A stretch of 64,000 nt of DNA. Origin: SHZL01 sp963815185. Its GTDB lineage: Bacteria; Pseudomonadota; Gammaproteobacteria; Xanthomonadales; SZUA-36. Positions 56,968 through 64,000 of the stretch are shown here, in pieces. The position numbers and the translations under genes are program-made. The notes beneath the pieces were generated by a model, which did no database searches, was not told where the DNA came from, and worked only from the letters and a program-made list of their open reading frames with translations. The stretch's first letter is position 1. Every line of letters begins with the position of its first letter. The DNA lies in the NCBI GenBank assembly GCA_963815185.1, contig CAWFGC010000009.1, positions 806,001 to 870,000 on the forward strand, read 5' to 3'.

Positions 56968-57172
56968 CGGTTTCAGCATACAACGGGAAGTCCGGGAAAC
57001 ACACGCCGGTTTCACATAAGCGTTGCGCACTGATGGCGAAAGCGGTTTCGCGGCTCTGCTTGAATGTGATCATGTGATTCACCTTGCGCCGCGTACAATT
57101 AGCCTCTCATTAGAGGGCATGGCAAGACTCCCCCACCAGCCTGTTTGCCCTGTCCTGGACAAGAGGATTTAG

Positions 57173-58000
57173 ATGTCCGTACTACTTTATAAGGCAAAAG
57201 CGGGACCCTTCGTCGTAATCGGCGAGCAGGCATATTCGCTGGAAGCCATTGACTGGGATACCCTGCTGAACATGCCTGGCTTGCTGCACTATCTGAAGCA
57301 GCAGGCTATTCCGGAACGGGCCATTGCCAGCCCTGGTTCCTTGCAGGCGCCGATCGGCGCTCAGGAACTCTGGGGTGCCGGAGTGACCTATTTCAAAAGC
57401 CGGGAAGCACGTATGCAGGAGTCCCGGGACGTGGGCGGCAGCGACTTCTATGACCGGGTCTACGACGCATCGCGGCCAGAACTGTTCTTCAAAGCTACGG
57501 CCCACCGCGTGTCAGCCCCGGGTGGCGATTTGCACCTGCGGCGTGATTCTCGCTGGATCGTGCCTGAGCCTGAGTTGACACTGGTGATCAACAGCGCAGG
57601 GGATATCATCGGCTACACCATTGGCAATGACCTTACTTGCCGTGATATCGAAAGTGAGAACCCGCTCTATCTGCCGCAGGCCAAGACATGGGATAGTTGC
57701 GCTTCCATTGGGCCGGGGTTGTTGATCCAGGATGCAGACCTGTCGCTCTCGACCCGGATTCAACTGGACATACGGCGCCGGGGAAAAACGGTCTGCGCAA
57801 TTGAAACCGGACTCTCCGAGTTGAAACGAACTCCTGCCGAGCTTGTCGAGTATCTGACCCGCGAAGCGAGTTTTCCCTCAGGCTGCTTCCTGATGACTGG
57901 CACCGGCATCGTCCCTGATGACAGTTTCAGCCTGGAGTCGGGTGATGAAGTCCGCATCACCATCGAACCCATTGGAACACTCATCAATATGACAATATGA
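57173..58000 (+). CDS. FAH-family 2-keto-3-deoxy-(D-)arabinonate dehydratase-like protein
   Basis: 275 residues, intact, ATG with AGAGGA 5 bases upstream. The pattern LWGAGVTYFKSREARMQES, ELFFKATAHRV, the metal-binding EPELTLV with Glu132 and Glu134 plus Asp153 (IGNDLTCRDIE), and NPLYLPQAKTW match the KdaD group of fumarylacetoacetate hydrolase-fold proteins. The E-x-E and 19-residue gap to Asp equal what I recall for Sulfolobus KdaD. KdaD dehydrates 2-keto-3-deoxy-D-arabinonate to 2,5-dioxopentanoate. Related proteins act on L-2-keto-3-deoxyarabinonate or fuconate analogues, so substrate handedness is inferred from the locus. With an aldehyde dehydrogenase it completes conversion of D-arabinose to 2-oxoglutarate. 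Confidence 0.8.
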   Translation: MSVLLYKAKAGPFVVIGEQAYSLEAIDWDTLLNMPGLLHYLKQQAIPERAIASPGSLQAPIGAQELWGAGVTYFKSREARMQESRDVGGSDFYDRVYDASRPELFFKATAHRVSAPGGDLHLRRDSRWIVPEPELTLVINSAGDIIGYTIGNDLTCRDIESENPLYLPQAKTWDSCASIGPGLLIQDADLSLSTRIQLDIRRRGKTVCAIETGLSELKRTPAELVEYLTREASFPSGCFLMTGTGIVPDDSFSLESGDEVRITIEPIGTLINMTI

Positions 58001-58070
58001 CTTCGATGGCGTAGGGCAGGGATCGGGCAGCCAAACAAGAACCGGGTAGTCCCATGAATCGCGCTATTCA

Positions 58071-58086
58071 GTGGGATTTGTCCCAC
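58071..58086. repeat. Small inverted repeat GTGGGA-TTTG-TCCCAC
   Basis: Perfect 6-bp stem with a 4-base loop, 70 bases after the KdaD-like gene and 79 bases before the methyltransferase-like gene. A related GAGTCCCACTT occurs at 58114-58124. It could be an operator or a weak terminator. Confidence 0.4.
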
Positions 58087-58135
58087 TATCTAAGAAATAG
58101 TAAATTATGGTATGAGTCCCACTTTTATGCTGCTA

Positions 58136-58155
58136 TTAATGGTTTGAGCCATTAA
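58136..58155. repeat. Small inverted repeat TTAATGG-TTTGAG-CCATTAA
   Basis: Perfect 7-bp arms around a 6-base loop, ending 9 bases before the start codon at 58165 and therefore overlapping the ribosome-binding region (AAGGAAC at 58154-58160). Could regulate initiation or bind a repressor. Confidence 0.45.
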
Positions 58156-58164
58156 GGAACTCCG

Positions 58165-59592
58165 ATGCGGGCTTCATCAAAACGAAGTAACGACCTGCTT
58201 GAGAGCATTGCCAACTTTTGCCGTGATGCCAGGATCGCCGAATCCACCTTCGGACGGTTGTCTGTAAACGATGGCAAGTTTGTTTCCCGCCTGAGAAACG
58301 GATCGAGGGTCACCCCTGAAACCTGGCAGCGGGTCAGGCAATTCATTTCCAGCCAGGGCGGCGATACGCCTGCCGCTGTGGATCCGGGAAGCCTGCACCT
58401 GATGTCTCCCACTGGAGATACTGCCAAGCTGAAGTCAAAAGTGGCCGGCGGCAAAAGCAATGGTTCCGCGGAAAAGAATTTCCGTTTTTTCGATAACCGG
58501 CAGAAATACCTGTTGTTCGTAAACACCTGCAGTGAGAAAGAGACCATAGCACAGCGTGTTGGCTTGGAACTGCGCAACATCCATCCGCAACCACCCGCCG
58601 TGCGCTTGTTCGACGCCGGCATGGGCGATGGTTCGGTGCTGACGCGCGTGATGCGGGAGATGCATTGCCGCTTTCCAACAATGCCTTTTTACATTTCCGG
58701 CAAAGAAGTCAGCCTTGAAGACGTGCGTCTGTCGCTGAAAAAAATGTCAGACAGGTTTTTTGAACATCCGGCGACGGTTTTGATTATCACCAACATGTAC
58801 TACTCTGAAGCGCCCTGGCTGACGCCCAGGAGCGTGTCCGCGGCCACCTCCATGGTTTGGAAGGATGTGCCGTTGAGGGGCGCAACCGCCTTCGATTTCG
58901 ATGATCAGATCAGCCAATTGGACGGCTTTCTCGCGAAACACTGGCAGGCGCATCACAGCCCCAAAACCGGCAATCCGGTCTATGAGCGGCCTGTGGCCCT
59001 GGTGCTTTACCGGGAAGATTACAAATTCCTGCTGAACAACATCATACCCCGCCGTGGTATGGCCCATGCGGATTACGACTTGATCATCGCCTCGCAACCT
59101 TACCGTTCGAGGGTATCCCCGCAATTCAAAGCTGAAAAGGTCATCGCTCCGCTGGCTCGCGCCTTGGGTAAGGGTGGCCGGCTGCTGGGGATTCACTCCT
59201 ATGGTCATGACCCGGGATTGGAAGTCGTACAAAAAATCTGGCCCGAAGAAAATCCCTTTCCGAACGGGCGGCACGATATTCTGCGCGCGGTCAAGACCGA
59301 GCTGGCGGGTGAAGCGTCGCGCTACAACTTCAACGCAAATTCCGATGCCCGGGCAATATTTCGTTATGTGATGCACGCGCTGCCGGCGGAAATCTCCAGC
59401 AGCATCGGCACATCCACCCTGTTTGCGGCCTGGAATGCAGTCGTCTATGTCGCGCAGATTGAAGATCACCGCCTGGCCCAGACGCTCAAAGATCAGTCCT
59501 ATGTCAAGGCTACCCGGGATGTGCTGCAAAAACACGGCGGCCTGTGGTTTAACGACGAGTCGTACATCATTTCTCGCAAGCGGGACACATGA
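58165..59592 (+). CDS. SAM-methyltransferase-like protein with N-terminal extension
   Basis: 475 residues, intact. Residues 1-65 form a short helical module (FCRDARIAESTFGRLSVNDG, ETWQRVRQFI) resembling a small DNA-binding or regulatory domain. A basic linker follows, then a Rossmann methyltransferase region with LFDAGMGDGSVLTRVMREM as motif I and GKEVSLEDVRLSLKKM. Later blocks include VALVLYREDYKFLLNNIIPR and IASQPYRSR. It is followed by an MTHFR-like gene, so it may transfer a one-carbon group, or act as a methylase in a two-gene system. I do not recognise a characterised homologue. The two inverted repeats just upstream suggest its own control. Confidence 0.65.
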   Translation: MRASSKRSNDLLESIANFCRDARIAESTFGRLSVNDGKFVSRLRNGSRVTPETWQRVRQFISSQGGDTPAAVDPGSLHLMSPTGDTAKLKSKVAGGKSNGSAEKNFRFFDNRQKYLLFVNTCSEKETIAQRVGLELRNIHPQPPAVRLFDAGMGDGSVLTRVMREMHCRFPTMPFYISGKEVSLEDVRLSLKKMSDRFFEHPATVLIITNMYYSEAPWLTPRSVSAATSMVWKDVPLRGATAFDFDDQISQLDGFLAKHWQAHHSPKTGNPVYERPVALVLYREDYKFLLNNIIPRRGMAHADYDLIIASQPYRSRVSPQFKAEKVIAPLARALGKGGRLLGIHSYGHDPGLEVVQKIWPEENPFPNGRHDILRAVKTELAGEASRYNFNANSDARAIFRYVMHALPAEISSSIGTSTLFAAWNAVVYVAQIEDHRLAQTLKDQSYVKATRDVLQKHGGLWFNDESYIISRKRDT

Positions 59593-59622
59593 GCATGTAT
59601 GAACATACGCCCAAAAGGTGAA

Positions 59623-60507
59623 ATGGCCGTGAATGTCGCAGGCTCTTCGATATCCTCCCGCCAACAACTTGACCAGATCATTTCGGAATTGGCTGTCAAT
59701 GGTTCGATCGAGATAAGCACTGACAACAGTAAGGATATTCCGCTTGCATCGCGCTTGTTACCTTATGGCATGGCGATCTACGTCCCGAAGTTACCGCGAC
59801 ATCCCCTTGAAAGCAACCTGACCAGGATAAGGGCGCTGCATGACGCCGGATTTGATCCCGTGCCGCACATCGCGGCGCGCCAGGTGGCTTCGGTGCAGGC
59901 ATTGCGCGCATACCTTGACGAGGTAGTAAATGAATCGAACGTACACCGGGTGATGGTAATCGGCGGAGATTCGGCGGAGACTGCCGGTCCCTTTCCTGAC
60001 AGCGCTGCCTTGATCGAAAGCGGTGTTCTGGCCGAAGCCGGGATTCGTGAAGTCGACGTGGCGGGTTACCCGGAAGGGCACCCACTCATTCCTCTCGATG
60101 TATTGACGGCAGATCTGGAAGCCAAACTGGACATGGCGGATGGCCAGGGCCTGGGCATTAACATCGTCACGCAATTTTCTTTTGTACCATCGAGAATTGT
60201 CGAGTATTGCGACGAATTGGCGCACAAAGCCCCCCAGGTTCCGATCTATGTCGGCATGGCGGGACCGACCGATGCGCTCAGTCTTTTCCGCTTTGCCCGC
60301 CATTGTGGCGTCAGCGAATCCTTGCGGGCATTGAGTGTGCTCGGTGTGAAAGCGGCAAAACTTGCATGCCATACCAGCCCGGATGAACAGCTTGAGGTCG
60401 TCTCACGTTACTGCGCAGGTCATGAAGTCAGCAACGTGATTGGACTGCATATTTTCAGCTTCGGGGGGTTTGCCAGGTCGGCGGAATGGCTGCGCCAAAA
60501 ATTTTAG
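59623..60507 (+). CDS. Methylenetetrahydrofolate reductase (MTHFR)-like protein
   Basis: 294 residues from ATG 59623 (AAAAGG 4 bases upstream); an earlier ATG at 59599 is possible. The MTHFR barrel is recognisable: MAIYVPKLPRHPLESNLTRI, FDPVPHIAARQVASVQALRA, VHRVMVIGGDSA, DVAGYPEGHP, and GLGINIVTQFSFVPSRIVEY. The conserved HIAAR, GGD and YPEGHP motifs of folate/FAD-dependent reductases are kept. The N-terminal region lacks the usual FEFFPPK motif (SIEISTDNSK instead), as in short MetF-like relatives. Starts 30 bases after the methyltransferase-like gene, so they are probably co-transcribed. Its stop overlaps the convergent SLC13 stop by 2 bases. Confidence 0.85.
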   Translation: MAVNVAGSSISSRQQLDQIISELAVNGSIEISTDNSKDIPLASRLLPYGMAIYVPKLPRHPLESNLTRIRALHDAGFDPVPHIAARQVASVQALRAYLDEVVNESNVHRVMVIGGDSAETAGPFPDSAALIESGVLAEAGIREVDVAGYPEGHPLIPLDVLTADLEAKLDMADGQGLGINIVTQFSFVPSRIVEYCDELAHKAPQVPIYVGMAGPTDALSLFRFARHCGVSESLRALSVLGVKAAKLACHTSPDEQLEVVSRYCAGHEVSNVIGLHIFSFGGFARSAEWLRQKF

Positions 60508-62367
60508 AGCGGCCAAATGAACAGCAACATCGGCACGGCGATGGCGACGACGAGAATTTCCATGGGCAGGCCCAGTCGCCAGTAATCGCCGAAGCGGAAG
60601 CCGCCGGGACCGAGTATCAGCGTATTGTTCTGATGTCCGATCGGCGTCAGAAAGGCACAGGAAGCGCCAATGGCCACCGCCATCAGAAAGGTGTCGGCGT
60701 TGACCCCGAGTTGGACCGCGATGCTGATGGAGATCGGGCACATGACGGCGGCGGTTGCTGCATTGTTCATGAAATCCGACAGTGTCATGGTCACCACCAG
60801 GATCAGCAGCAGCGCGATGACGGGGCGGCCCTGAGCCACATGGTCAAGCAAACTGCGGGCAAGCAGGTCGGCGGTGCCACTGGATTCCATTGCCATTGCG
60901 ACCGGGATCAGGGCGCCCAGCAGCACGATGACCGGCCAGTCAATCGCCTCATACAGCCGGCGCAGGGGAATGACCCCCAGCAACATGAACATCAGTACGC
61001 CGGTAGCGAAAGAGATGGCTGCCGGCAGCAAGCCAAACGCCGCGCCGCCGATCGCCATGATCATGATGATCGTAGCCAGCAAAGCCTTGCGCTTGTCGGG
61101 AATGCTGATGGAACGGGCAGCCAGCGGTATACAGCCCATATCACCGGCAAACGCCGACAAGGCACCCGGCGTACCCTGCATTAGCAACACGTCGCCGGCC
61201 GCAAGTTCGGTGGAGCGCAAGCGTTTGATGGACTGCTTCCCCCGATGCGATATGGCCAGCAGGTTGAGGTTAAAACGCGTCCGCAGATGGATATTACTGG
61301 CCGCACGGCCGATCAGCAGGGAAATTCGGCATAATCACGAGTTCGCGCAATACGGTTTCTTCCGTATCACGCTTGTCGCTGGCGTCCTCGTCTTCGTCTG
61401 CCGCTGGCTCATCGCCACCTTTTACGGCTTGCTGTTTACTCTGATCTTCTTTTTTCCGCTCTTCTTCCTGATCCGCCTGTACATGCTCCTCCAGCACGAG
61501 ATTGAGACTGGAGAGGATGGAAGCCAGGGACTCTGGCTCCGCCTCGATGACGAGAATATCGCCGGCGCGTACCAGCCTTCTTGGGTTTGGAGCAGACAAG
61601 CGCAATTCATTCCTTACCAGCGCGATGATCTGGGCGTCGGCCTTGTCGAGGATTTGTTCCACCTTGCGCAGCGTCTTGCCAGCGGCCTTCGAATTTTCCG
61701 TGACCCGGACCTCGGTCAGGTAGGTTCCGGTGTCAAAACCTTCTTCTCCTTTCTGTTCCCGTGCGGGGACCACCCGCCAACCCACCAGAGCCACGAAAAG
61801 CACCCCGGCGCCGGCGACAGCCAGCCCGACCGGGGTGTAATCGAACATGCCGAAACTGCCCATGCCGGTCTTCGCCCGGAACGCGGAAACAATCAGATTG
61901 GGGGGTGTGCCGATCAGGGTGGTCATGCCGCCGAGGATGGTGCCGAATGACAGGGGCATCAAAACCTTGCCGGGCGGCAGCTCGAGCCGTCTGGCGATCT
62001 GTATCGCCACCGGCATCAACAGCGCCATCGCGCCGACGTTGTTCATGAACGCGGAAAGTACTGCGCCCAGCCCGGTGATGGCTGCGATTGTCAGCATCGG
62101 GCCCCGGGCTGAGGGAAGCAATCGATGTGCGAGCACATCAACCGCGCCGGTGGCTTGCAAGCCCCAACTCAGTATCAAAACGCAGCCGACCGTGATCACT
62201 GCCGGATGGCCGAAGCCGGCAAACGCTTCAGCGCTTGGCACCAGACCTGCGAAAACGCAGGCCAGCAGGCAGGTGAGGGCGACGATGTCGTGGCGCCAGC
62301 GGCCCCACAGGAACAGGGCTATTGTTGCTGCGAGAATGGCAAGCAGTTGGAACTGTTCCGGAGACAT
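60504..62367 (-). CDS. SLC13-type (DASS/ArsB-like) carrier with RCK_C domains, one frameshift
   Basis: About 620 residues: N-terminal carrier half (MNNVGAMALLMPVAIQIARR, LIGTPPNLIVSAFR), central cytoplasmic RCK_C (TrkA-C) domains (VRAGDILVIEAEPESLASIL; second copy LAAGDVLLMQGTP), and C-terminal half with DFMNNAATAAVMCPISISIA and SCAFLTPIGHQNN. The twin MNN and GTPPN/TPIGHQN motifs bind sodium and substrate in this family. A strongly charged linker (EERKKEDQSKQQ, DEPAADEDEDASDK) separates the RCK domains. A frame change near 61325 in TTTCCC splits the gene. Probably a sodium-coupled carrier for sulfate or carboxylates; not evidently part of the sugar system. Confidence 0.85.
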
Positions 62368-62536
62368 TTTTCTTCAGGCAAGGCTGGTGTCTGTTTTGTT
62401 GTCTCCTACCTTAAGCGCTTGTCCTGATGCCAGGCAATGGCTTTAAGCAAAAAACCAATCTGCTGCTCAACGAAAGCCGCGGTAACCTTGAATTTGAGAA
62501 CATACCAGCCCCGCCCCATCTAAGGGTTTCCCACAA

Positions 62537-62923
62537 TTAATCGGGGTTGGGTTGCGGGCAGGGCGTGCCTGAACACGCGGTGACCGAGTCAGCTGCCGAA
62601 AGCAGACCTATCAGCGCCGCCACGCCGAGTATGCCCCATAGCCAGGCCATGTTTTGTCCATCAGATTGCCCGAGGCGGTGGACCCGCACACGCCGGATAT
62701 CATCATAAGGGATGAACCCGAACTTGCCCGCGAGCCCGTCCGGGGTGATGTCTGTGACGGCAAAATCGAGCTTTTCGTTGTTGTGGGTCGTAAGTTCAAT
62801 ACGGTCACCGATCTGCAGCGAACCCGTTTCTCCCTGGTTTTGCAGATCCCGCACCGGGACGGTTTGCATACTGGAACAGGCTGCAAGGTGCATCAACAGA
62901 AAGGACAGGAGGATTTGGCGCAT
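62537..62923 (-). CDS. Small lipoprotein with C-terminal membrane segment, function unknown
   Basis: 128 residues from ATG 62923, chosen because it gives a lipoprotein signal MRQILLSFLLMHLAAC with lipobox LAAC; the open frame extends upstream to 63019. It then has a beta-rich segment (LQIGDRIELTTHNNEKLDFA, DGLAGKFGFIPYDDIRRVRV) and a hydrophobic stretch (MAWLWGILGVAALIGLLSAA) with two Cys near the end. The beta segment resembles small membrane-associated domains that set a threshold or stabilise complexes. I do not recognise a family. Confidence 0.7.
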   Translation of the reverse strand: MRQILLSFLLMHLAACSSMQTVPVRDLQNQGETGSLQIGDRIELTTHNNEKLDFAVTDITPDGLAGKFGFIPYDDIRRVRVHRLGQSDGQNMAWLWGILGVAALIGLLSAADSVTACSGTPCPQPNPD

Positions 62924-63173
62924 AGGTGATCCAGCGAAAACCAAGGCGATGATACCGCATTGAACGAAGTCAGAAAAAGTGTCTCGCCTCTTTGCTCCTA
63001 CCATCTGCAGGACATCCATTTTGTCGTCCCATTTTCATTTGCCCGCATTTAAGCCCTTATTCAACGCAAAGCGCTTGACCTGCTTTTTGGGTCTGTTCAC
63101 ATTGGGCCCGTAGTGGGAATTGTTGCAATATGGGGCTAGCGCCCAAGTGATTTTGCGAAGTAGGAGCTTGCCA

Positions 63174-64000
63174 TGTTGAAAGCGTGTCTGTGTGTGGGTG
63201 TTGCAGCCATCGCTGTGCTGGGCCTTCCTGGTATCGCCAGGGCCGAAGAAGATGCGGCGACACAAAAAGCAAAGGCTCTGGAAAGCCTCTCCGAAGACGT
63301 GGGTAACTGGACATCGCGCTGGGAGTGGCTTGGACCCAATGGTGAAATTGCTGGCACCCAGGAAGGAATGGAAGATTACACCGTGTTGATACCGGACGCG
63401 GTGTTCATGAACACCAACACCATGTCCGACCCACCTGCCGTCAGCAAGGCATTAACGTTCTTCAATCCGGTGCAGGACAAAATCTTTTTCATCTCCGTTG
63501 GCCAGGATGGGGATCACTGGGTGCTGTCAAAGGAAGTCGGCAGCGAGATTCTGACTTCCGATCCACACGCGCTCGCGGATGGAAGAACCTTGATGATCCG
63601 CTTCACGACGGTGGAGAAAACGGCTGATTCCAGGAAGATCCTTATGCAGCGTTCCTGGGATAATGGCGCAACCTGGGAAAACGGGTTTTATCAGTATATG
63701 ACCCGCACCGGGGCTGCGGCAGAGGACGAAGAAGCACATCCAATCGACTTCGCCGAGGTTCAAATCCCGCAGGCGGCACCACGGGACATTCATATCTTCG
63801 ATCCTTATATCGGTACCTTCCGCGGCGAGAAACAGATCAGCGATGAAGGCAAGGAATTCTTTTATGACGTGAGCTATAACTGGTATGACGCCGGTCACAC
63901 CGTGGTCAAGTTCACCATCAAACTGGTCGTTCCGTCGGATACGCTCGAACGCATCAACGGAGAAGGCTACTACGGCTATGATCCGTTCCGAAAGCAATTA
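63174..64000 (+). CDS. Secreted protein of unknown function, 3' end beyond window
   Basis: Open from ATG 63174 (AGGAG 6 bases upstream) to the window edge, at least 275 residues. Signal peptide MLKACLCVGVAAIAVLGLPG up to ARAEE. The mature part has NWTSRWEWLGPNGEIAGTQE, a pattern reminiscent of DUF1579-like lipocalin-type proteins, and a second similar repeat (YIGTFRGEKQISDEGKEFFY). Acidic and aromatic-rich, with no catalytic motif. Transcribed divergently from the small lipoprotein. Family call is weak. Confidence 0.7.

Noticed and set aside
1..64000. tRNA, rRNA, CRISPR arrays, insertion sequences, prophage genes, replication origins
   Set aside because: Looked for and not seen; only the REP-like palindrome suggests mobile DNA.

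Overview
The window looks like a carbohydrate-catabolic accessory region of a Gram-negative bacterium, most likely a gammaproteobacterium. The reasons are two TonB-dependent outer-membrane receptors with EEVVVTA-type TonB boxes and C-terminal Phe, lipoproteins, periplasmic solute-binding proteins, GntR/FCD and IclR regulators, and moderately high G+C. The taxonomic call is an inference. I saw no rRNA, tRNA, CRISPR array, transposase or phage gene.

Layout. 1-809: 5' part of an aldehyde dehydrogenase (minus). 1097-4243: UMF1-type MFS, phytanoyl-CoA dioxygenase-like protein and SDR. 4364-10645 (minus): Gfo/Idh oxidoreductase, acetoacetyl-CoA synthetase, MFS, exported PIG-L hydrolase, MaoC. 10809-17144: CaiB-type CoA-transferase, truncated COG3618 lactonase, IclR, linalool dehydratase/isomerase-family protein, SCO1-like protein, large TIM-barrel protein. 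17369-22919: MaoC, solute-binding-like protein without signal peptide, CaiB, Gfo/Idh, exported DUF2961 (GH172) protein. 22940-24109 (minus): second GH172. 24408-28935: TonB receptor and a broken exported paralog of the TIM-barrel protein. 28947-45371 (minus): an uninterrupted co-directional run of four DUF4185 (GH183-like) exported proteins, SDR, MetE-like protein, very long UxaA-family dehydratase, RbsBCA-type sugar ABC transporter and an MFS. 45840-50154: HpaI-type aldolase, MhpD-type hydratase, SnoaL-like protein, enolase-superfamily dehydratase, SMP-30 lactonase. 50183-54235 (minus): GntR regulator, aldo/keto reductase and two tandem enolase-superfamily proteins, one lacking metal ligands. 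54723-58000: second TonB receptor and a KdaD-like FAH protein. 58165-64000: a methyltransferase-like protein and MTHFR-like pair, SLC13 carrier, small lipoprotein and a truncated secreted protein; this looks like ordinary chromosome.

Main interpretation. DUF4185 (GH183, endo-D-arabinanase) and DUF2961 (GH172, exo-furanosidases including D-arabinofuranosidases) occur beside two TonB receptors, a pentose-type ABC importer and every step of an oxidative D-arabinose route: D-threo-aldose dehydrogenase-type AKR, SMP-30 lactonase, enolase-superfamily (and possibly UxaA) aldonate dehydratase, KdaD-type 2-keto-3-deoxy-arabinonate dehydratase and an aldehyde dehydrogenase, with an HpaI aldolase as alternative exit. 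I propose a proteobacterial D-arabinan (mycobacterial-type furanan) utilisation locus feeding 2-oxoglutarate. Family assignments are from sequence recognition; the substrate is inference.

A 12-bp palindromic motif (CTAACATGTYAG and close variants) occurs nine times, always between genes, next to the starts of most of the clusters named above. It looks like the operator of one regulon, most simply that of the GntR regulator.

Many genes have single-base frameshifts, several in homopolymer runs, while neighbours are intact. This suggests uncorrected sequencing indels more than mass gene decay, so broken genes should be read with care.
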